Program-made: the position numbers and the translations under genes
The notes under the pieces: generated by a model
What the model saw: the letters and a program-made list of their open reading frames with translations, nothing else
The model's database searches: none
What the model was told of the DNA's origin: nothing
In this document: in pieces, positions 1 through 7,520 of the stretch
How positions within the stretch are numbered: the first letter of the stretch is position 1
How the letters are laid out: every line of letters begins with the position of its first letter
Source of the DNA: Nitrospirota bacterium
Lineage (GTDB): Bacteria; Nitrospirota; Nitrospiria; Nitrospirales; NS-4
NCBI GenBank assembly: GCA_005877565.1
Contig: VBOK01000012.1
Span: 1-10,440 of the forward strand
Length of the DNA stretch: 10,440 bases
Direction of reading: 5' to 3'

Positions 1-227
1 CCAAGGCGCTGAAGGGATTGGACTCCCTGCTCTCGATGGTACAGATGCCGGCCGGGATCCCGGTGGGGACGCTGGCGGTCGGGAGGTCCGGGGCGGTGAA
101 CGCCGCGCTCCTGGCGGCGGCGATCCTGGCGAACAAATACCCGAAGGTCCGCGCAGCGCTGTCCCGCTATCGTAAGGCCCAGGCGGAAGCGGTGCTGGCC
201 CATCCCGATCCGCGAGAGGCCGTCTGA
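1..227 (+). CDS. purE: PurE, N5-carboxyaminoimidazole ribonucleotide mutase (3' end only)
   Basis: This is the C-terminal part of the class I PurE mutase, which converts N5-CAIR to CAIR in cytoplasmic de novo purine synthesis. The reading frame is open from the left edge (codons begin at base 3), so the gene starts outside the window; the TTG at 18 is an internal leucine codon and not a start. The visible protein has the family's conserved segment LDSLLSMVQMPAGIPVGTLA, then the small-residue helix NAALLAAAILA and a basic terminal helix ending in ...PREAV before the TGA at 225-227. PurE is about 160-170 residues, so roughly the last 75 are present. The MFS gene follows after only 16 bp, which suggests co-transcription. 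Identification is firm from the PAGIPVGTLA motif. Whether purK lies upstream cannot be seen. Confidence 0.93.
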   Translation, partial: KALKGLDSLLSMVQMPAGIPVGTLAVGRSGAVNAALLAAAILANKYPKVRAALSRYRKAQAEAVLAHPDPREAV

Positions 228-243
228 TCGTCGCCGCTTCTCC

Positions 244-1539
244 GTGAGCACCCTACCAACCGCCCCCTCATGGCGTTACGGCGTCACGCCCTATCAGTGG
301 CGGGTCTTGCTGGTGGCCTGGCTCGGCTGGGTCTTCGATTCCATGGACGCGATGATCTATGCGCTGGTCCTCCATCCGGCCTTGCATGACCTGCTGGCGG
401 CGGGCGGCGCGCCGGTCAGCGACAGGGAGATCGGCCACTACGGCGGGCTCATCTTTTCGGTATTCCTCATCGGCTGGGCGATCGGCGGGGTGCTGTTCGG
501 GGTCGTGGCCGACTACGTCGGGCGAACGAAGACCTTAATCGCCACGATCCTGATCTACGCGGTGTTCACGGGTATGGCGGCCCTGGCGCAGGACTGGTGG
601 CACCTGGCGATCTATCGGTTCCTGACGGCATTGGGCATCGGCGGGGAATGGGCGGCCGGTGCCTCGCTGGTGGCGGAGGTCTGGCCCGAGGAGAAGCGGG
701 CCAAGGCGGCTGGGATCCTGCAGTCCGCCTGGGCGATGGGGTTTTTTCTCGCGGCCCTGTTCAACCTGCTCTTGCGCGGATACGGCTGGCGGGTGCTGTT
801 TGTGGTGGGCGTCGTGCCGGCCCTGGTGGCTCTGCTCGTTCGTCTGTGGGTCAAGGAGCCGGAGCGCTGGGTGAAGGCGCGCGCGCAGGAACTGTCGTCG
901 GGGACAAGGTATCAGATCAAGATCGCCGAGCTATTCCAAGGCAATCTGCGTCGCCCGACGGTGGTCGGATCGGTCCTGGCCTTCGTGGCCGTATTTGGGC
1001 TCTGGGGCGCGACGAATTGGACACCCACCCTGATCGGGGCCCTTCCGGACATGCGTGGCCTGGACGCCCACTCGCTGGAGCAGTACAAGAGCTATGCGAC
1101 CATGGCGCTCAATGGGGGTGCGCTGATCGGCTATCTCAGTTTCGGGCCGCTGGCGGATCGCTTCGGGCGGCGGGCCGTCTTCGCGCTGATGTGTGCGGGC
1201 AGCCTCGTGATGGTGCCATTGACTTTTCTGACACCGCACGCCTACGTGCACGTGCTGCTGCTGCTTCCCCTGCTCGGCTTCTTCAACAACGGGATCTTCA
1301 GCGGGTTCCCCATCTATCTTCCGGAGCTTTACCCGACCCGCATCCGGGCGACCGGTGCAGGCTTTTGCTTCAACGCCGGGCGGGTGCTGGCCTCGGGCGG
1401 TCCGTTCCTCACAGGCTATTTGGTGACGTCGCTGGGCAGCTTCGGCCGCGCGGCCAGTGCCATCGCCCTGATCTATTTGGTGGGCCTGCTGATCTTGCCG
1501 TTCGCGCCGGAAACTAAGGGGCAGCCGCTGCCTGAATAA
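244..1539 (+). CDS. MFS transporter (12-TM type, organic anion/sugar porter-like)
   Basis: This is a 431-residue inner-membrane transporter of the major facilitator superfamily, of normal length for 12 helices. Both copies of the MFS loop 2-3 motif are visible: GVVADYVGRTKT at about 86-97 and GPLADRFGRRAV at about 301-312, which marks the two six-helix halves. Helix 1 carries an FDSMD segment (31-35) and helices 4-5 carry GIGGEW with a downstream Glu at 145. The ELYPTRIRATGAG segment (361-373) is typical of the sugar/organic-acid porter branches. These features resemble aromatic-acid/sialate-type symporters, but the substrate cannot be read from sequence. The start is a GTG at 244 with no clear Shine-Dalgarno, and the 16-bp gap from purE suggests coupled expression. 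The next possible start (Met34) would remove helix 1, so GTG is preferred. It converges with the HD-GYP gene 11 bp beyond its stop. Confidence 0.9.
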   Translation: MSTLPTAPSWRYGVTPYQWRVLLVAWLGWVFDSMDAMIYALVLHPALHDLLAAGGAPVSDREIGHYGGLIFSVFLIGWAIGGVLFGVVADYVGRTKTLIATILIYAVFTGMAALAQDWWHLAIYRFLTALGIGGEWAAGASLVAEVWPEEKRAKAAGILQSAWAMGFFLAALFNLLLRGYGWRVLFVVGVVPALVALLVRLWVKEPERWVKARAQELSSGTRYQIKIAELFQGNLRRPTVVGSVLAFVAVFGLWGATNWTPTLIGALPDMRGLDAHSLEQYKSYATMALNGGALIGYLSFGPLADRFGRRAVFALMCAGSLVMVPLTFLTPHAYVHVLLLLPLLGFFNNGIFSGFPIYLPELYPTRIRATGAGFCFNAGRVLASGGPFLTGYLVTSLGSFGRAASAIALIYLVGLLILPFAPETKGQPLPE

Positions 1540-1550
1540 AAGGTTCCGGG

Positions 1551-2912
<1,362 letters not shown>

Positions 2913-2936
2913 GCCGCGCCCTCATTGAGCGCCCTT

Positions 2937-2965
2937 AGGGTACACCTTCCGGTCGGTAGGATCAA
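2937..2965 (-). promoter_or_regulatory. Candidate promoter for the GAF/HD-GYP gene
   Basis: Reading the minus strand, TTGATC (2965-2960) is followed by a 17-nt spacer and TACCCT (2942-2937). This would place transcription start near 2930, leaving a leader of about 18 nt that contains the GAGGG ribosome-binding site before the TTG start at 2912. The -35 matches the sigma-70 consensus at four positions and the -10 at only three, so this is a modest candidate. Confidence 0.3.
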
Positions 2966-2966
2966 C

Positions 2967-2990
2967 GAAGTACGCTATGAAGTACGCTAT
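2967..2990 (+). repeat. Perfect 12-bp tandem duplication at a divergent promoter/start region
   Basis: The unit GAAGTACGCTAT occurs twice back to back (2967-2978 and 2979-2990) with no mismatch. It sits in the 91-bp region between the divergent HD-GYP and zinc-ribbon starts. The second copy completes a perfect TATAAT at 2988-2993. The duplication is 12 bp, so it would not break a reading frame beginning at the ATG at 2977. Confidence 0.9.
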
Positions 2991-2993
2991 AAT
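2988..2993 (+). promoter_or_regulatory. Candidate -10 box (TATAAT) for the zinc-ribbon/Rieske/cytochrome b operon
   Basis: A perfect sigma-70 -10 hexamer lies 10 nt upstream of the ATG at 3004. Transcription would then begin near 3000, giving an almost leaderless message starting at MRICPKC. No recognisable -35 hexamer lies 16-18 nt upstream and there is no extended -10 TG, so the call rests on one hexamer in otherwise GC-rich DNA. Confidence 0.35.
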
Positions 2994-3003
2994 GCATGTC
3001 GCC

Positions 3004-3441
3004 ATGCGGATCTGCCCCAAGTGCCGCCTCATCGCCTCGGACGATCCGGTGTGTCCGGAATGCGGATGGAACATCGCGTTGGGAGGCGTCGCCGGGCCGG
3101 CCTCCGACCTCGCGCTGCGGTACGCGGAACACTTGCAGTACATGGCCATCTTCGCCGCCCTGATGTTTGGCGCCTCGCTGCTCGTCTCTTTCACAACGAC
3201 GCGCGGCAGCCAGTTCCTGCCCGCCGTCTCGATGGGCCTGCTCGTCACCGGACTCATCGCCGACGCCTTCCTGCTCCTGCTCATCTACAGGACGGCGGCC
3301 ATGTTTGCCGAGGCCAGCCGCTGGATGGTGGGCGCGGTCCTGACCTTTCCGTTCGGCACCCTGGTCTTCGCGTGGCTGCTCGCCCGACGGGCCCGCTTAG
3401 GCGGAGCCGCCGTCCTCCCTTCACACGATGACGAGCCCTGA
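3004..3441 (+). CDS. Zinc-ribbon membrane protein of unknown function
   Basis: This is a small protein of 145 residues if it starts at 3004. It begins with a four-cysteine zinc ribbon (CPKC, then CPEC nine residues after the first pair), followed by about three hydrophobic segments, roughly MAIFAALMFGASLLV, MGLLVTGLIADAFLLLLIY and MVGAVLTFPFGTLVFAWLL, then a short basic tail. It would be an inner-membrane protein with a metal-binding head; function is not recognised. In-frame ATGs exist at 2977, 2992 and 3004. I prefer 3004 because the ribbon then sits at the N-terminus, as is common, and because of the TATAAT at 2988; 2977 would add nine residues. The gene overlaps the Rieske gene by 14 nt, so the two are translated from one message and it may assist the bc complex, but that is inference. 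Confidence 0.72.
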   Translation: MRICPKCRLIASDDPVCPECGWNIALGGVAGPASDLALRYAEHLQYMAIFAALMFGASLLVSFTTTRGSQFLPAVSMGLLVTGLIADAFLLLLIYRTAAMFAEASRWMVGAVLTFPFGTLVFAWLLARRARLGGAAVLPSHDDEP

Positions 3442-3955
3442 ACACACCGACACGCCTTCCGGCTCGCGACGGAGCTTCTTTACATGGCTGATCGGCGCAG
3501 CGGCCGGCTTGATCGGGATCAGCCTGGCGGTGCCGTTGAGCGGCTACGTGGCTTCGCCTGCGCTCAAGCGGCGCGAGCGCCAGTGGGTGGACGCCGGCCC
3601 GGCGAGCGACCTGCCCGTCGGGGAGCCGACCCAGCGCGACCTGGTCATGACGGTCACCGACGGCTACATGGAAGGAGCGGCCGTGAAGGGCATCTGGGCG
3701 CTGCGTCAGGCGACGAACGAGGTCACGGTCTACTCCCCCATCTGTACGCATCTCGGCTGCGGCTTCCGGTGGGACGGGAGCGCGCGGAGATTCAAATGCC
3801 CCTGCCACGGCAGCGAATTCGATCTGGACGGGAAAGTCGTCGGGGGGCCGGCGCCCCGGCCGCTGGACCGCCTGCCGGTCAAGATCGAAAACGGACATCT
3901 GCTGGTGCAGTACAAGGAATTCAAGTCCGGCACCACACAGCAGATTGAAATCTAG
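3428..3955 (+). CDS. Rieske [2Fe-2S] protein of a quinol-cytochrome c oxidoreductase
   Basis: This 175-residue protein is the iron-sulfur subunit of a bc/b6f-type complex. It takes the first electron from quinol at the Qo site and passes it to a c-type heme on the outer face of the membrane. Both cluster-binding boxes are intact: CTHLGC (106-111) and CPCHGSEF (124-131). By family rule the ligands are C106, H108, C124 and H127, with a C111-C126 disulfide. The N-terminus has SRRSFFTWLIG (13-23), a Tat-like twin-arginine followed by a single transmembrane anchor (about 18-43), as expected for Rieske proteins exported folded. The start lies 14 nt inside the zinc-ribbon gene, and the cytochrome b gene begins 2 nt after its stop, so all three form one operon. 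The symbol could be petA/petC/qcrA depending on convention, so none is assigned. Confidence 0.95.
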   Translation: MTSPEHTDTPSGSRRSFFTWLIGAAAGLIGISLAVPLSGYVASPALKRRERQWVDAGPASDLPVGEPTQRDLVMTVTDGYMEGAAVKGIWALRQATNEVTVYSPICTHLGCGFRWDGSARRFKCPCHGSEFDLDGKVVGGPAPRPLDRLPVKIENGHLLVQYKEFKSGTTQQIEI

Positions 3956-3957
3956 CC

Positions 3958-5202
3958 ATGCTCTCCCGCCTCTACGCCTGGCTGGATAGCCGGCTCAAAC
4001 TGGAGCCTGTCAAGGAGACCTTGCTCGACGAGCCGATTCCCGGGGGCGCGTCCTGGATCTACGTCTTCGGCTCGGCCACGCTCTTCCTTTTCTTCCTCCA
4101 GGCGATCACGGGGATGTTTCTCGCAGTCTACTACGCGCCGACGCCCGACCACGCGTACGACAGCATCCGCTACATCGAAACACAGGTGCTGTTCGGCCCG
4201 TTCGTGCGGGGCCTCCATCACTGGGGGGCCTCCGCGATGGTGGTGGCCATCGGCCTGCACATGCTCCAGGTCTTCCTGTACGGCGCGTACAAGCCGCCCC
4301 GCGAGTTGATGTGGATGGTCGGCGTCCTGCTGCTCCTGCTCACGATGGGGTTCGCCTTCACCGGCTACCTGCCCCCCTGGGACCAGAACGCGTACTGGGC
4401 CACCCAGGTGGGGATCAACATGGTCGGCAGTGTCCCGTTCGTCGGCACCTTCCTGGTCAGGGTCATGCGCGGCGGGGACACGCTGGGCGCCCTGACCCTG
4501 TCGCGGTTCTTCGCGGTCCACATCCTATTTTTGCCGGCCGCCATCATGGTGCTGATCGCGCTCCACATGTTCATCCTGCGACGCGTGGGTCCGGCCGGTC
4601 CCTGGAGCAAGGAGCGTGCGGCCCAAAGCCGCGAAGCGTTCTACCCACGCCAGGTCTTTATGGACGCGGTGGTCATGCTCGGCGTCTTCCTGGTGGTCGT
4701 CATGCTGGCGTTGCTCGTGCCCTTTCCCCTGACGGACAAGGCGAATCCGTCGGACCACAATTTCATCCCGGTGCCCGAATGGTACTTCCTCTTCTACTAT
4801 CAGTTCCTCAAGTACATGGAGGGGCCCGTCTTGGGACCGATCGCCACGTGGGTGCTCCCCGGCGCCTTCATCGCGCTGCTGCTGGCGCTGCCGTTCCTGG
4901 ACCCTCATCACGAGCGGGAGCCCGCGTCCCGGCCGCTGGTGCTCGGCGTGGGGGCGGCGTTCCTGGTCGGTGTCTTTGTCCTGATCGGGCTGTCCGTGCG
5001 CGACCTGCAGGCGATGAAGCGGACCGATCCCGCCGTCGTCTCGGGCAAGGCCCTCTATGAGCGGTTCGGGTGCATGGGCTGCCATCGGATCCACGGCGAG
5101 GGGGGTGCGGTGGGGCCTGACCTCTCCTACGTCGGAGACCAGCGCGACCGTGACTGGCTGATCAAACACTTCCGCGACCCCCAATCTACCTCTCTTTCTT
5201 GA
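3958..5202 (+). CDS. Cytochrome b (b6-like) with C-terminal, apparently truncated cytochrome c domain
   Basis: This 414-residue subunit carries the two b hemes and quinone sites of the bc complex. Bis-histidine pairs are H87/H101 (13 residues between) and H188/H203 (14 between), the latter spacing being that of cytochrome b6 and not mitochondrial cytochrome b. The Qo motif PEWY is at 273-276. The N-terminal half has four transmembrane helices (about 32-58, 85-109, 118-138, 184-208), and the subunit IV-like half has three more (about 233-257, 293-313, 327-346). A c-heme site CMGCH follows at 372-376, so electrons from Rieske could pass within the same polypeptide. The chain stops 38 residues after the heme site at ...HFRDPQSTSLS, with no methionine after the motif, whereas family c-domains normally run on to an MP-type axial ligand. 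The start is ATG, 2 nt after the Rieske stop. Confidence 0.93.
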   Translation: MLSRLYAWLDSRLKLEPVKETLLDEPIPGGASWIYVFGSATLFLFFLQAITGMFLAVYYAPTPDHAYDSIRYIETQVLFGPFVRGLHHWGASAMVVAIGLHMLQVFLYGAYKPPRELMWMVGVLLLLLTMGFAFTGYLPPWDQNAYWATQVGINMVGSVPFVGTFLVRVMRGGDTLGALTLSRFFAVHILFLPAAIMVLIALHMFILRRVGPAGPWSKERAAQSREAFYPRQVFMDAVVMLGVFLVVVMLALLVPFPLTDKANPSDHNFIPVPEWYFLFYYQFLKYMEGPVLGPIATWVLPGAFIALLLALPFLDPHHEREPASRPLVLGVGAAFLVGVFVLIGLSVRDLQAMKRTDPAVVSGKALYERFGCMGCHRIHGEGGAVGPDLSYVGDQRDRDWLIKHFRDPQSTSLS

Positions 5203-5256
5203 TCGGCTAAGCTCGACACATCGGTCGAACTGGTTGCATGCTTGAATCTCAGGGAA

Positions 5257-5264
5257 AAGGAGGG
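5257..5264 (+). promoter_or_regulatory. Strong ribosome-binding site deciding the lipoprotein start
   Basis: AAGGAGGG lies six bases upstream of the GTG at 5271 and almost abuts the ATG at 5265. Standard spacing favours GTG 5271 over ATG 5265 and over the more distant ATG at 5238, which has no such site. Confidence 0.65.
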
Positions 5265-5270
5265 ATGGCG

Positions 5271-5903
5271 GTGAGACACGGTGCGTGGTCGGTGGTGACG
5301 ACGATGCTGGCGCTTGCGGTGGTGGGGTGCGGGGGGCCCGGTCAGACGATTCCGCTCTCGGTCAACATGGACGCAGTACCCGCTCCGGCGAAGGTCACCG
5401 CTCCGTTACGGGTGGCGGTGGTCCCGTTTGAGGACGTGCGGAGCGACAAGTCCAAGGTCGGACGCTACCAGCATTACGTGGAGTCGACCGTGGATACGTT
5501 GGTGCCGGCCAGCGGGTCGGCGGCCGGTCAGGTCACGAACTTCGTGCTGGAGTACCTGAAGCGCGTGGGCTTTCAGGTCACCCGCGTGGAGCCAGGGCAG
5601 ACGGTCGCCCCCGGCTCGGCCGATGTTGTGCTGTCTGGCCAGCTCGAGTCGTACTGGAGCGAGGCCGTGACCCGGTTTGCCAGGACCGAACTGACGGCCA
5701 AGAACCGGCTGGTGCTCAAGGCTGCCAACGTGGGCGATGGCAGCATAGTCCGCACAACGGTGGACGGTGAGGGGACCAGAACGGTCGTCTTCTTCGATCT
5801 CGAAGATCTGGAAAAACTCAACAGCGAGGCGTTGGGCCAGACCCTCGCGCGGTTCCTGGCCGACGTGGTCGTGGCGGACCGGGCGCTCAAGCCGAAGAAA
5901 TAA
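5271..5903 (+). CDS. Predicted lipoprotein, possibly YajG-like
   Basis: This is a 210-residue predicted lipoprotein. The N-terminus MRHGAWSVVTTMLALAVVGC has a basic start, a hydrophobic stretch and a lipobox ending at C20, so the mature protein should be lipidated and anchored in the cell envelope. After a linker, the segment LRVAVVPFEDVRSDKSKVG (46-64) and the later ADVVLSGQLESYW (117-129) resemble the YajG-type/uncharacterised lipoprotein families, in which a beta strand leads into a PFxDxR motif; this assignment is tentative. No catalytic motif is visible. The GTG start is chosen by the AAGGAGGG at 5257-5264; an in-frame ATG at 5238 would add 11 residues and weaken the signal peptide. The LOG-family gene follows after 24 bp, so the two are probably co-transcribed. 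The 68 bases upstream, after cytochrome b, show no clear terminator or promoter. Confidence 0.75.
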   Translation: MRHGAWSVVTTMLALAVVGCGGPGQTIPLSVNMDAVPAPAKVTAPLRVAVVPFEDVRSDKSKVGRYQHYVESTVDTLVPASGSAAGQVTNFVLEYLKRVGFQVTRVEPGQTVAPGSADVVLSGQLESYWSEAVTRFARTELTAKNRLVLKAANVGDGSIVRTTVDGEGTRTVVFFDLEDLEKLNSEALGQTLARFLADVVVADRALKPKK

Positions 5904-5911
5904 GGGTGCGT

Positions 5912-5919
5912 AGGAAGGA
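5912..5919 (+). promoter_or_regulatory. Ribosome-binding site of the LOG-family gene
   Basis: AGGAAGGA is eight bases upstream of the ATG at 5928, a standard position that supports this start. Confidence 0.55.
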
Positions 5920-5927
5920 CAGCGACG

Positions 5928-6959
5928 ATGGCCACATCCCCGGTTCCCGATGATCGTCTGCGACAGCAGCTCGAGGAGCTGCTGTCGTTGTCAACAACGG
6001 ACCCGCAGACGGCGCTTCTCAAAGACCTGCTGGGTTCGGTCTTTCGGCTGCAGGAGCAGCGTCTGGACATGTTGGACCTCAAGATTCTCCACCGCAGCCT
6101 CCGGGAGATGCGCTACGCCTTCCGGCTCTTTAGGCAGTACCGGCATCGGCGGAAGGTTGCCGTCTTCGGATCCGCGCGGATGCCGTCGGAGAACCCTCTG
6201 TACGATCTGGCACGACGCTTCGCCCGCCTCCTGGCCAAACGCGGGTTCATGGTCATCACAGGGGCGGGGGAGGGGATCATGCGGGCGGCGAACGAGGGGG
6301 CTGGGCGGGAGAACAGTTTCGGCGTCAATATCCTGCTCCCGTTCGAGCAAGAGCCCAACCCGGCGATCGTGGACGACCCCAAGCTCATCCACTTCAAGTA
6401 CTTTTTCACCCGCAAGCTGTTCTTTGCGCGGGAGTCCCACGCGTGCGCGGTGTTCCCAGGCGGGTACGGCACACAGGACGAGACGTTCGAGTTCCTCACG
6501 CTGTTGCAGACGGGCAAGAACAACCCACATCCGATTGTGCTGGTAGATCTACCGGGCGGGACCTACTGGCAGCGATGGGGGCAGTTCGTGCGGGACAACA
6601 TGCTGGCGGCCAAGCTGATCGCCCCGGAGGATCTCGGCCTGTTCCGAGTGGTCCACTCGGCCGAGGACGCCGTGGCCGAGATCGAGGGCTTCTATCGCAA
6701 CTATCATTCCAGCCGGTTCGTGAAAGGGCGGCTGGTGCTGCGGCTGCAGCGTCCGTTGACGCCCGCACAGGTGGACGACCTCAACGTGCGGTTTGCCCAC
6801 CTGTGCCCGGAGGGCAAGATTGAGCAGCGGGCGGCCCTCCCGGAGGAAGCCGATGAACCGGAGGTCCTGTCGCTTCCGCGGCTGGTCGTGCCCTACGACT
6901 GGCGAAGCGCGGGAGGCCTCCGCCAGCTCATTGATGTCGTGAATTTGCTGCCAACCTGA
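5928..6959 (+). CDS. LOG-family protein (Rossmann-fold nucleotide 5'-monophosphate phosphoribohydrolase-like)
   Basis: This 343-residue protein belongs to the LOG/TIGR00730 family, whose characterised members remove the base from nucleoside monophosphates. The diagnostic motif PGGYGTQDE is at 177-185, preceded by TRKLFFARE (161-169) with the conserved Arg, and the nucleotide-binding start VAVFGSAR (77-84) and TGAGEGIM (111-118) are present. Typical short LOG proteins are about 180-220 residues. This one adds a helical N-terminus of about 75 residues, rich in Leu, Arg and Gln, and a C-terminal extension of about 80 residues after the Rossmann core, so it belongs to a longer subgroup; similarity to PpnN-type enzymes is possible but unproven. 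No signal or membrane segment is seen, so it is cytoplasmic. It follows the lipoprotein gene by 24 bp and converges with the SpeD-like gene. Older 'lysine decarboxylase' labels for this family are misleading. Confidence 0.88.
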   Translation: MATSPVPDDRLRQQLEELLSLSTTDPQTALLKDLLGSVFRLQEQRLDMLDLKILHRSLREMRYAFRLFRQYRHRRKVAVFGSARMPSENPLYDLARRFARLLAKRGFMVITGAGEGIMRAANEGAGRENSFGVNILLPFEQEPNPAIVDDPKLIHFKYFFTRKLFFARESHACAVFPGGYGTQDETFEFLTLLQTGKNNPHPIVLVDLPGGTYWQRWGQFVRDNMLAAKLIAPEDLGLFRVVHSAEDAVAEIEGFYRNYHSSRFVKGRLVLRLQRPLTPAQVDDLNVRFAHLCPEGKIEQRAALPEEADEPEVLSLPRLVVPYDWRSAGGLRQLIDVVNLLPT

Positions 6960-6966
6960 CGGGCTT

Positions 6967-6982
6967 GAGCCGGCCCCGGCTC
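6967..6982 (+). terminator. Perfect GC-rich hairpin between convergent genes, possible bidirectional terminator
   Basis: GAGCCGG (6967-6973) and CCGGCTC (6976-6982) are exact inverted repeats in the 41-bp gap between the LOG stop (6959) and the SpeD-like stop (7001). Placement fits a shared terminator, but neither strand has a following run of T, so intrinsic termination is doubtful. It could instead act as an RNA-stabilising stem. Confidence 0.4.
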
Positions 6983-7000
6983 GCTCCCGGTCAGGCACGC

Positions 7001-7444
7001 TCAGTAGCGTACGGTGATGGCACTGGCGCTGCTGCGCGCTCCGAAGAACTTCCGGGAGAACTCCTCCACCACCGCCGGGTCGTAGCCCTTGCAGCTGAAG
7101 ATGTCGAGGTACGCCCGGTTCGTGTCGTTGGCGAAGTGCCCGCTGATCAGGGACGTCTCGATGAGCTGGAGCATCGAGTAGCCAGCCACCCGTCCTTTAC
7201 CGAAATGGACGATCTGGCATTCCCCGAAACGCTTCATCCCGATCAGTTCACAGAGCGCGATGACGTAGGCCTCGATGTGGTCACGGTCCCGGATGGCTGC
7301 AGGCCTACAGTCGTGAAGATCAACTGCAGTGGAGAGGCCCCAAGCTTTCCCCTCCCTGATCAACTCTTCCGGTGATTCTACGGGAGCGGAAGTTGGGGCC
7401 ATCGTTGGTAAGACGGCACCTTCAGCGTTGTCTAATGCGTTCAT
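7001..7444 (-). CDS. SpeD-like pyruvoyl-dependent decarboxylase, divergent active site
   Basis: This is a 147-residue protein of the S-adenosylmethionine decarboxylase (SpeD) fold, a family that cleaves itself to make a pyruvoyl cofactor. The core runs from WGLSTAVDLHDC (35-46) through GYSMLQLIETSLISGHF (88-104) to AYLDIFSC (111-118). Aligning without gaps to Thermotoga SpeD, S90, S98, H103 and C118 fall exactly on its Ser55, Ser63 (cleavage serine), His68 and Cys83. The residue before the cleavage serine is Thr97, where SpeD has Glu, and the TWPE-type motif after the His is replaced by FAND. AdoMet may therefore not be the substrate; SpeD homologues that decarboxylate ornithine or arginine are known. 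A 34-residue Pro/Ala-rich N-terminal extension precedes the core. ATG 7444 has AGGAGGT 11 nt upstream. No spermidine synthase gene is nearby. Confidence 0.82.
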   Translation of the reverse strand: MNALDNAEGAVLPTMAPTSAPVESPEELIREGKAWGLSTAVDLHDCRPAAIRDRDHIEAYVIALCELIGMKRFGECQIVHFGKGRVAGYSMLQLIETSLISGHFANDTNRAYLDIFSCKGYDPAVVEEFSRKFFGARSSASAITVRY

Positions 7445-7512
7445 CGATACGGAGCACCTCCTGGTTGAAGTGACGGTTGTAAGGGTGACTGGCTAAGCTG
7501 AACTTGCATCAT
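7441..7512 (-). CDS. Possible 23-residue upstream ORF overlapping the SpeD-like start
   Basis: On the minus strand an ATG at 7512 (with a second at 7509) opens a 23-codon frame that ends in TGA at 7443-7441, overlapping the SpeD-like ATG (7444-7442) in the arrangement ATGA. It begins at the predicted transcription start of the SpeD-like promoter and contains that gene's AGGAGGT. The peptide, MMQVQLSQSPLQ and on, has five Gln and four Pro. It has no ribosome-binding site of its own and would have to be read leaderless. A frame this short can be open by chance, so this is offered as a candidate leader ORF only. Confidence 0.3.
   Translation of the reverse strand: MMQVQLSQSPLQPSLQPGGAPYR
7454..7462 (-). 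promoter_or_regulatory. Strong ribosome-binding site of the SpeD-like gene
   Basis: Minus-strand AGGAGGT, with the start ATG about 11 nt downstream at 7444, supports that start over the in-frame Met15. It is embedded in the upstream ORF, so ribosomes on that ORF would pass through it. Confidence 0.6.
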
Positions 7513-7520
7513 GGAGACGC

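Noticed and set aside
597..1517. A 306-codon open frame on the + strand inside the MFS gene
   Set aside because: It is an out-of-frame shadow: low-complexity Arg/Gly/Ala protein without the MFS motifs that the 244-1539 frame carries.
5204..5212. GGCTAAGCT shared between 5205 and 7491 as a possible repeat or operator
   Set aside because: The match is nine bases with unrelated flanks and no symmetry beyond a short core; this is expected by chance.
5184..5260. A simple frameshift explaining the short cytochrome c tail
   Set aside because: I read the other two forward frames after the last good codons; neither yields a PG.MP-type segment or a C-terminal helix before a stop. Loss of sequence fits better than a one-base error.
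5928..6959. Lysine decarboxylase
   Set aside because: The PGG.GT..E motif was historically labelled this way, but the family's proven activity is phosphoribohydrolase, and no PLP-binding lysine motif is present.
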